The translations under genes and the position numbers were made by a program. Source: an uncultured Oceanospirillaceae bacterium (GTDB lineage Bacteria > Pseudomonadota > Gammaproteobacteria > Pseudomonadales > Balneatricaceae). Taken from it: DNA of 38,222 nt. Shown here in pieces: positions 33,057-38,222 of this stretch. Position 1 is the stretch's first letter; the number at the start of each line of letters is the position of its first letter. A model generated the notes under the pieces. The model worked only from the letters and a program-made list of their open reading frames with translations, did no database searches and was not told the origin of the DNA. The DNA lies in the NCBI GenBank assembly GCA_937138495.1, contig CAKZPE010000043.1, positions 1 to 38,222 of the forward strand. Direction: 5' to 3'.

Positions 33057-33982
33057 TGAAAACGCCTAAACACCACTGGTCCAGAGCAGGAGAGGCCGGA
33101 ACAGTTCTGGGGATGCGTTTTTTATTGCTGATGTATAACGTGTTTGGCCGGCCAGGGTTCAGCGTAATTCTGTTTCCTGTGATGTGTTATTACTATCTGA
33201 TTCAGGGGGATGCCCGACGGGCGTCTGCTGAGTATCTGCAGCAAATCAGGCCTCTGTTGCCACCGGAGCAGGCCAGTACATTGACGCCGTTTAAGCATTT
33301 CATGGCGTTTGGTGAAGCCCTGTTGGATAAGTTTATTGTCTGGATGGGGAAAATCCGCCGGGAAGACGTTACGTTTGCAACGCCGGATTTATTTGCACAG
33401 CTGGAATCTCATCAGCAGGGAGGGCTTATTATTATCTCTCATCTGGGGAATTCAGAAGTCTGTAATGCGCTGGCCCATCAGGCAGAGGGTATCAGGCTGA
33501 CTGTACTCGTTCATACCCACCATGCGGCGAAGTTCAATTCGATTCTGAAGACGATAAACAGCAGTGCCACCATTGAACTGTTACAGGTCAATGATATGTC
33601 GCCGGTCACTGCAATGATGCTTGCTGAACGGGTAAACAATGGTGAATATGTGGTGATTGCCGGAGACCGTACCCCGGTCAGTCATGGTGGCCGGGTTTGC
33701 CGCGTTGATTTTCTGGGCCGTCAGGCGGATTTACCACAGGGCGCTTTTATTCTGGCATCGTTGTTACGCTGTCCTGTTTATCTGTTATTTTGCCTGAAGC
33801 AGAAAGGCCAATATTATCTCTATCTGGAATTGTTTGCTGAGCAGCTGAAGTTTTCCCGAAAGGAACGTAATCAGGCACTGGAAAAAGTGATAAGGCAATA
33901 TGCAGTTCGGCTCGAGCATTATTGTCTTAAGGCGCCGTTACAGTGGTTTAATTTTTATCCATTTTGGAATACCCGGGCGTAA
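33053..33982 (+). CDS. LpxL/HtrB-like lipid acyltransferase
   Basis: A 309-residue inner-membrane acyltransferase of the lauroyl/myristoyl transferase family. It has the N-terminal HHWSRAGEAGTVLGMRFLLLMYN, a hydrophobic stretch at about 23-50, ISHLGNSEVCNAL with the catalytic HxxxxE (His-x4-Glu), and AGDRTPVSHGGR. It is expected to esterify the glycosylated or glycerol-linked polyene with a fatty acid. The ATG overlaps the glycosyltransferase stop (ATGA), so translation is coupled. In the clusters I know of, this function corresponds to the second half of ApeJ or to a neighbouring acyltransferase gene. Confidence 0.85.
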   Translation: MMKTPKHHWSRAGEAGTVLGMRFLLLMYNVFGRPGFSVILFPVMCYYYLIQGDARRASAEYLQQIRPLLPPEQASTLTPFKHFMAFGEALLDKFIVWMGKIRREDVTFATPDLFAQLESHQQGGLIIISHLGNSEVCNALAHQAEGIRLTVLVHTHHAAKFNSILKTINSSATIELLQVNDMSPVTAMMLAERVNNGEYVVIAGDRTPVSHGGRVCRVDFLGRQADLPQGAFILASLLRCPVYLLFCLKQKGQYYLYLELFAEQLKFSRKERNQALEKVIRQYAVRLEHYCLKAPLQWFNFYPFWNTRA

Positions 33983-34014
33983 CAGTTGGAACCGTGCAGT
34001 GAAGGATGCAGGAT

Positions 34015-34425
34015 ATGCTGGATACTGAAGTAACGCTGGAAATACCTTTTCATGATGTGGATGCGATGGAAGTCGCCTGGCATGGGCATTATGTGAAGTA
34101 CTTTGAAATTGCCCGCTGTGCCTTACTTGATTCAATTGCGTATAACTACCGGGAAATGGCTGAGTCGGGTTACGCCTGGCCTGTGATTGATTTACGGATT
34201 CGCTATGCGCAGCCGCTGTTTTTTCAGCAGAAGATTAAGGTCAGGGCACAACTGACTGAATGGGAAAACCGCTTGAAGATCGATTATCGGATCAGTGATG
34301 CTGCCACCGGACGCCGTTTAAGCAAAGGTTCAACGGTCCAGGTTGCTGTTGCGATTGAAAGTGGTGAAATGCAGTATGTTTCCCCGGCTATTTTATTCAC
34401 TAAGCTGGGTCTGACCTATGAATAA
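34015..34425 (+). CDS. apeK: 4-Hydroxybenzoyl-CoA-type thioesterase
   Basis: A 136-residue hot-dog thioesterase. The family motif is FHDVDAMEVAWHGHYVKYFEIAR, containing Asp16 and the WHGHY core. It would release or edit acyl chains on the APE carriers. I chose the ATG at 34015 because GAAGG lies 9 nt before it; the ATG at 34006 abuts the same site. It overlaps the next gene by 8 bases. Confidence 0.85.
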   Translation: MLDTEVTLEIPFHDVDAMEVAWHGHYVKYFEIARCALLDSIAYNYREMAESGYAWPVIDLRIRYAQPLFFQQKIKVRAQLTEWENRLKIDYRISDAATGRRLSKGSTVQVAVAIESGEMQYVSPAILFTKLGLTYE

Positions 34426-34993
34426 TGTGATCCGTGTTTTAATGTTTGTCCTGATGACCGGGCTGGCTTCCGTGCTGTGGGCTGAGCCGGTGAGTTATTC
34501 TGTGCTGGCGCAGGTCACCCAGGCATCGGAAAAGATGCAGGGTGAGTTTACTCAGACTAAGTTTCTGGCCGTTTTGCAGGCGGGCATTAAGTCCTCCGGC
34601 CGTTTCAGCTATCAGCGAGATAAGCAGATAGTCTGGCTGACGGAACAACCTGTTGAGAATGAGCTGATCATTACGCCCACGGCTCTGGTGAGCCGGCAGG
34701 GTGGGGATGAGTTACTGCGTCTTGATACCCGGAATAGCCCGGCGGCAATTGTTCTTGGAGATATTATGTTTTCTGTACTGACTGCGGACTGGTCAGTGCT
34801 GGAGCGTTATTTTTCTGTTAACGGCGAGCTTAATGACGGGCACTGGCAGGCTGATTTATCCCCGACTGATGAAAGTATCCGTCAGTCCGTTGCACGGGTT
34901 GAGCTGCAGGGTGATGTTTTGTTGCGTCAGATTGTACTTCATGAAGTCAATGGCGATTCCACCACGATTCAGTTTAAGAATCTGCAGTTCTGA
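34418..34993 (+). CDS. apeL: LolA-like outer-membrane carrier protein
   Basis: A 191-residue secreted protein with a Sec signal (cleavage near AWA-22/23: hydrophobic core LMFVLMTGLASVLWA) and a LolA-like fold: KMQGEFTQTKFLAVLQAG, then GRFSYQRDKQIVWLTEQP, then ALVSRQGG. In APE clusters this protein is thought to carry the polyene lipid across the periplasm, as LolA carries lipoproteins. It overlaps apeK upstream, and its stop shares one base with the start of the exporter gene. Confidence 0.85.
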   Translation: MNNVIRVLMFVLMTGLASVLWAEPVSYSVLAQVTQASEKMQGEFTQTKFLAVLQAGIKSSGRFSYQRDKQIVWLTEQPVENELIITPTALVSRQGGDELLRLDTRNSPAAIVLGDIMFSVLTADWSVLERYFSVNGELNDGHWQADLSPTDESIRQSVARVELQGDVLLRQIVLHEVNGDSTTIQFKNLQF

Positions 34994-37317
34994 TGAGGTT
35001 TGAGGATCTTGTGCGCCAGGGGCGAATCATCTGGCTGATTTTGGTGATTGTGCTGGTGGGCAGTGCTGCCCAGCGAGATACATCATTTGAGTCGGGTATT
35101 ATGTCTCTGTTGCCAGCTTCGCAGCAGCAACCGGTGGTACGTCAGGCGAGTGAACATATTGCGGACACTTTCTCCCGCCGGGTTTTTGTTCTGGTGTCAG
35201 CTGATACTGTTGGTGTTGCCAGTCAGGCAATGACATCACTGGCGGGTGAGCTGTCAGCAATTGCGGGAGTGGCTGAGTTTTCATGGCAGGCTGGTGCCGG
35301 GCAGTTACGGCAGTTTGATGATATCTATTTTCCTTACCGGTTTGCGATATTGGATGAGTCTGTCAGGCGTTCACTTCAGGCAGAGCAGTATGAGCGTTTA
35401 GAGCAACAGGCTTTGCAGTATCTTTATTCGCCGCTGGCGGCTTCCGGTGGCAGCCTGATAGAAGATCCTTTCCGGCTTTATACTGCCCGTAAACTGAATC
35501 AGAGGAGTGAGCTTAATATTCGCTCTGAGCAGGGAAAGTTAAGGGTTTCCGGTCACGAGGCCCCCACGTTTCTCGGCGTGCTGACATTGCAAGACAGCCC
35601 TTTTTCCCCCCGTTTGCAGACGCAGATATTTAACAGTGTTGCCAATGTCGAGGGAAAATTTCCACAAGAAGTTTCCGTTGAGTTGTCAGGCATGCTGGTG
35701 CATGCAGCAGCCGGTGCCCGGCAGGCGAAATCCGAAATACAGACGATAGGTATTGGCTCTTTGCTGGGGGTTACCTTATTAGTTTGGCTGGCTTTCCGGC
35801 GCTGGGCGCCTCTGGGGATGATGTTACTCCCGGTCGGTATAGGTTGCCTTGTGGCGGTCAGTGTGACGGTGCTTATTTTTCCACAGGTACACCTGATTAC
35901 ATTTGCGTTTGGTGCGGGGCTGGTGGGCGTTTCGGTGGATTACGCGCTGCATTTTATCTGTGAGAGGTCGGCGGGCGACTCAGCGACGCGGGTCTTATAC
36001 CGTTTGTTGCCGGGGTTAACTCTGGGCTTAGTCTCCAGCGGGCTGGCGTATGCTGTTCAGATCCTGACACCTTTTCCAGGGCTGCAGCAGATGGCGACAT
36101 TTTCTGTGGCAGGTTTATTGGCTGCCTGGCTGACGGTTGTCCTCTGGTTACCTGCTTTCTCTCTGAAAGCTGAGCCCGGTGCGGAGCGGTCTGCCAATGT
36201 TCTTGGCAAGATACGTTTGTTTTTCCCCCTGATTTCCGGAAAGTTGTTGCTGACTATTTTTCTTGGTGGAGTAACCGTGCTGGCAGTGATCAGTATTAGC
36301 CAAAGCCGTGGGATTGATGATGTGCGTCTTTTACAAACATCCCCTGCGGCGTTGCTGGTGAAAGAGCAACGTATCCAGCAGTTGCTGGGTATGAGCGGCA
36401 GTGCACAGTTTTTGCTGGTAGAAGCTGAGAGCCTTCAGGCGTTGCTGGTGAAAGAAGAGGGGTTGAGGGAGGCGCTGGATGCATTGGTGACCAGGCAGCA
36501 GTTAGGCAGTTATCAGGCGTTGTCTGTGTTGGTGCCTTCATTACAGCGTCAGAGGGAAAATATTGCATTAACAGGCCGTTTATATCAGGCGCGGATAACC
36601 GATTATTTTGCCTCAGCGGGTTTGCCACCGACGGTGGCCACAGCAGCGTTGGAGCAGTTTAGCGCGTATCAGGATCGTACCTTAGCTGCAGTTGACTGGC
36701 TTGGTCGCGCTGATAAAGCGTATTGGCAGAGTCTTCTTGTCGGGGTGAGTGAGCACCGGGTGGTTTCGGTCATCCGCTTTAAAGGGGTCACGGCGGATAC
36801 TGAGCAGGCTTTGCAGGTGCTGGCTGCTGATCAGGAAAATGTATATTACGTTGACCGTATCCAGGCGATTTCCGAGCTGATGGAAGAGTACCGGGAACAG
36901 ATTACGGGTTGGCTTGGCCTGGCGTATTTACTGATTTTGTTGATATTGGCCGGTCGTTATCGTGTCGCCGTTTGGCGTATAATTACGCCGCCTTTGCTTG
37001 CTTCTGTTCTGACGCTGGGAATTTTGGTACAGCTGGAGCAAGGGATTAATCTGTTTCATTTGCTGGCCTTGATTCTGGTTCTGGGAATTGGTCTGGATAT
37101 GGGGGTTTTTCTGACGGAGACAAAGTACAGCCCGCGAACCTGGCTGGCGGTTACCCTGTCAGTTTTTACCAGCTTACTGGCGTTTGGTTTGCTGGCGTTG
37201 AGTGCTACGCCGGTGCTGTATCATTTTGGCCTGACAGTATTATTGGGGTTGGTGTTTGTCTGGCTGCTGACGGTTGTTTTCAGAGTGGAGCCTGAGGGGA
37301 AAACGGATGATCAGTGA
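34993..37317 (+). CDS. apeM: MMPL/RND-family exporter
   Basis: A 774-residue inner-membrane transporter with two repeats, each a single N-terminal helix, a large periplasmic loop and a block of five helices. The N-terminal helix is at about 12-27, the first block at about 248-400 (IGIGSLLGVTLLVWLAFRRW, then FAFGAGLVGVSVDYALHFI), and the second near 415-435 and 636-765 (LALILVLGIGLDMGVFLTE). The conserved Asp in VSVDYALHF and LGIGLDMGVF is typical of proton-driven RND pumps. It should move the finished aryl polyene lipid outward, handing it to ApeL. A direct repeat of ALLVKE occurs in the second periplasmic loop. Confidence 0.9.
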   Translation: MRFEDLVRQGRIIWLILVIVLVGSAAQRDTSFESGIMSLLPASQQQPVVRQASEHIADTFSRRVFVLVSADTVGVASQAMTSLAGELSAIAGVAEFSWQAGAGQLRQFDDIYFPYRFAILDESVRRSLQAEQYERLEQQALQYLYSPLAASGGSLIEDPFRLYTARKLNQRSELNIRSEQGKLRVSGHEAPTFLGVLTLQDSPFSPRLQTQIFNSVANVEGKFPQEVSVELSGMLVHAAAGARQAKSEIQTIGIGSLLGVTLLVWLAFRRWAPLGMMLLPVGIGCLVAVSVTVLIFPQVHLITFAFGAGLVGVSVDYALHFICERSAGDSATRVLYRLLPGLTLGLVSSGLAYAVQILTPFPGLQQMATFSVAGLLAAWLTVVLWLPAFSLKAEPGAERSANVLGKIRLFFPLISGKLLLTIFLGGVTVLAVISISQSRGIDDVRLLQTSPAALLVKEQRIQQLLGMSGSAQFLLVEAESLQALLVKEEGLREALDALVTRQQLGSYQALSVLVPSLQRQRENIALTGRLYQARITDYFASAGLPPTVATAALEQFSAYQDRTLAAVDWLGRADKAYWQSLLVGVSEHRVVSVIRFKGVTADTEQALQVLAADQENVYYVDRIQAISELMEEYREQITGWLGLAYLLILLILAGRYRVAVWRIITPPLLASVLTLGILVQLEQGINLFHLLALILVLGIGLDMGVFLTETKYSPRTWLAVTLSVFTSLLAFGLLALSATPVLYHFGLTVLLGLVFVWLLTVVFRVEPEGKTDDQ

Positions 37318-37348
37318 TAACCCGGGTATTCAAAACATTGAAGGACGC

Positions 37349-37897
37349 ATGCAGTACTACAGATACCGGTGTTTATTTCTGGCGCTTATAATCGCTCTCA
37401 TGACCGGGTGCAGCAGTATTAGCTCGCCATCTGAAGATCCTCCTGCTCTGCGATTACTGCCTCCTCTGTCAGCCCCTGAACAGGTACTGAAACAGAAAGT
37501 ATTGCTACAGGCACAGGAGATTGAGCGGGAGTTTTTACTGATCAGCCGGTTGACGCCTGAGAATATAATTGCGGTGGTTTTGTTGCCCACTGGCCAGACA
37601 TTGTTGCAGCTGAAGTATGACGGTCAGAATTTCTCGCAACAGGTTTTTTTGCCGGGAGATGTTCCCGGTCATGAGTTGTTGGCCATTATGCAGTTTTCGG
37701 TCTGGCCAGAGCAGATAATAAGAGACCGCTATAATGCCGTGTCTGGCTGGCATACCGCCTTCAGTGAAGATATGCGCTCCCTGAGTTGGAAGAATCAATT
37801 GCTATTACAGGTAGAGCGGGAAGCCGGGCAGCTAACAGTGATGAATAACTTACATGGCTATCGGGTCGTGATAAAAGACTTGGAGAGTGACCGATGA
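37349..37897 (+). CDS. apeN: DUF3261-like lipoprotein of the APE cluster
   Basis: A 182-residue outer-membrane lipoprotein. It begins MQYYRYRCLFLALIIALMTGC, a signal with lipobox LMTG-Cys21, followed by a short Ser/Pro linker. It corresponds in place to the DUF3261 lipoprotein of APE loci, of unknown biochemistry, perhaps the receiver of the polyene in the outer membrane. The ATG at 37349 with AAGGA ahead gives a normal lipoprotein signal; the ATG at 37307, overlapping the exporter stop, would place 14 extra residues before it and is the alternative. It overlaps the next gene by 4 bases. Confidence 0.8.
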   Translation: MQYYRYRCLFLALIIALMTGCSSISSPSEDPPALRLLPPLSAPEQVLKQKVLLQAQEIEREFLLISRLTPENIIAVVLLPTGQTLLQLKYDGQNFSQQVFLPGDVPGHELLAIMQFSVWPEQIIRDRYNAVSGWHTAFSEDMRSLSWKNQLLLQVEREAGQLTVMNNLHGYRVVIKDLESDR

Positions 37898-38222
37898 CGC
37901 AACCTTGTTATCTGAATGACATGGGGGTTGTCTGTGCCGCAGGAAATGCAGCAGATGAAGTAATAAAGGCTTTGTCCGATGCCGGTAATTGCCTTGTTTC
38001 CGCCACTGGCTTTGGAGTAGAAGACACACAAATGTTAGGCCTGTGTCATGTCACTTTACCGGATATACCTTTATCTGAAGTGCGCTGGCAGACCCGTAAT
38101 AACCAGTTGGCAATGGCCGCGTTAAAGCAAATCCGGCCGTCAGTCGACCGTCTTATTGAAAAGTACGGTGCACACCGGATAGGGGTTGTCATAGGTACCA
38201 GTACTTCCGGTATTTCTGAAGG
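37894..38222 (+). CDS. apeO: Beta-ketoacyl-ACP synthase, 5' part (cut by window end)
   Basis: An open frame from ATG at 37894 to the window end, 109 complete codons. It starts MTQPCYLNDMGVVCAAGNAA and has RWQTRNNQLAMAALKQI and RIGVVIGTSTSGISEG, the ketosynthase N-terminal pattern just before the active-site Cys region. It starts inside the apeN stop (ATGA). In this cluster type it is followed by a dehydratase, a ketoreductase and a second ketosynthase, which are expected beyond the window. Confidence 0.88.
   Translation, partial: MTQPCYLNDMGVVCAAGNAADEVIKALSDAGNCLVSATGFGVEDTQMLGLCHVTLPDIPLSEVRWQTRNNQLAMAALKQIRPSVDRLIEKYGAHRIGVVIGTSTSGISE

Noticed and set aside
1..38222. Mobile elements, CRISPR arrays, tRNA or rRNA genes
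   Set aside because: I found no transposase or integrase frame, no regularly spaced repeats, and no cloverleaf or ribosomal RNA sequence on reading.

Overview
The window looks like the chromosome of a marine, heterotrophic gammaproteobacterium of the Oceanospirillales type (Amphritea, Neptunomonas or Marinobacterium-like). This rests on moderate GC content, dense operons, catabolism of osmolytes and algal solutes (carnitine, inositol), a sulfate-assimilation locus using the APS-reductase route, and a gammaproteobacterial aryl polyene (APE) pigment cluster. The taxonomic guess is inference from gene content only. I see no tRNA, rRNA, insertion sequence, phage gene or CRISPR array.

Layout. (1) 1-106: an apparently frame-disrupted tail of a sigma-54 activator. 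(2) 405-897: a Zur-box-controlled pair of zinc-independent ribosomal protein paralogues, rpmE2 and rpmJ2. (3) 933-2021: an Hpt + degenerate HD-GYP signalling protein on the minus strand. (4) 2244-5908: carnitine degradation, with a dehydrogenase/thioesterase fusion and a BKACE enzyme on the minus strand and a divergent GlxA-type AraC regulator. (5) 5910-7926: dgkA-eptA, lipid A phosphoethanolamine modification coupled to diacylglycerol recycling. (6) 8188-9201: gap. (7) 9327-21657: a complete-looking myo-inositol locus. The minus-strand operon runs permease, ATPase, Gfo/Idh oxidoreductase, iolC(J), iolD, iolE. The plus strand carries the binding protein and iolR-iolG-iolB. (8) 21720-22001: a SemiSWEET sugar transporter. 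(9) 22331-27001: sulfate assimilation, cysDN on the minus strand and a TSUP transporter plus cysH on the plus strand. (10) 27127-38222: the APE cluster, opening with a divergent phosphopantetheinyl transferase and running apeC to apeO, cut by the window end.

How the genes work together. The inositol genes would import inositol by an ABC transporter and take it through inosose, trihydroxycyclohexanedione, 5-deoxyglucuronate and 2-deoxy-5-keto-gluconate to its 6-phosphate, which the C-terminal domain of IolC would cleave. Malonate semialdehyde dehydrogenase (iolA/mmsA) is not in the window. Four sites fitting [AG]GAA-N6-TTC[CT], the pattern reported for RpiR-type IolR in Sinorhizobium, sit in the two promoter regions, so I infer one repressor controls transporter and enzymes. 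In the sulfur locus CysH has the four iron-sulfur cysteines of an APS reductase, while the C-terminal APS kinase-like part of CysN has lost its P-loop and shrunk. These two facts explain each other.

The APE cluster has the standard type II polyketide set: PPTase, chain-length-factor-like KS, acyltransferases, two ACPs, ligase, dehydratase, glycosyltransferase, thioesterase, LolA-like carrier, MMPL exporter, lipoprotein and KS. The ligase and dehydratase are fused, and the glycosyltransferase and LpxL-like acyltransferase are separate genes. Nothing here is clearly a wholly new system. The best candidates for novelty are the decayed kinase domain of CysN, the fused ApeH-ApeI protein, the Hpt/degenerate HD-GYP protein, and a recurring pattern of perfect stem-loops between genes inside operons.
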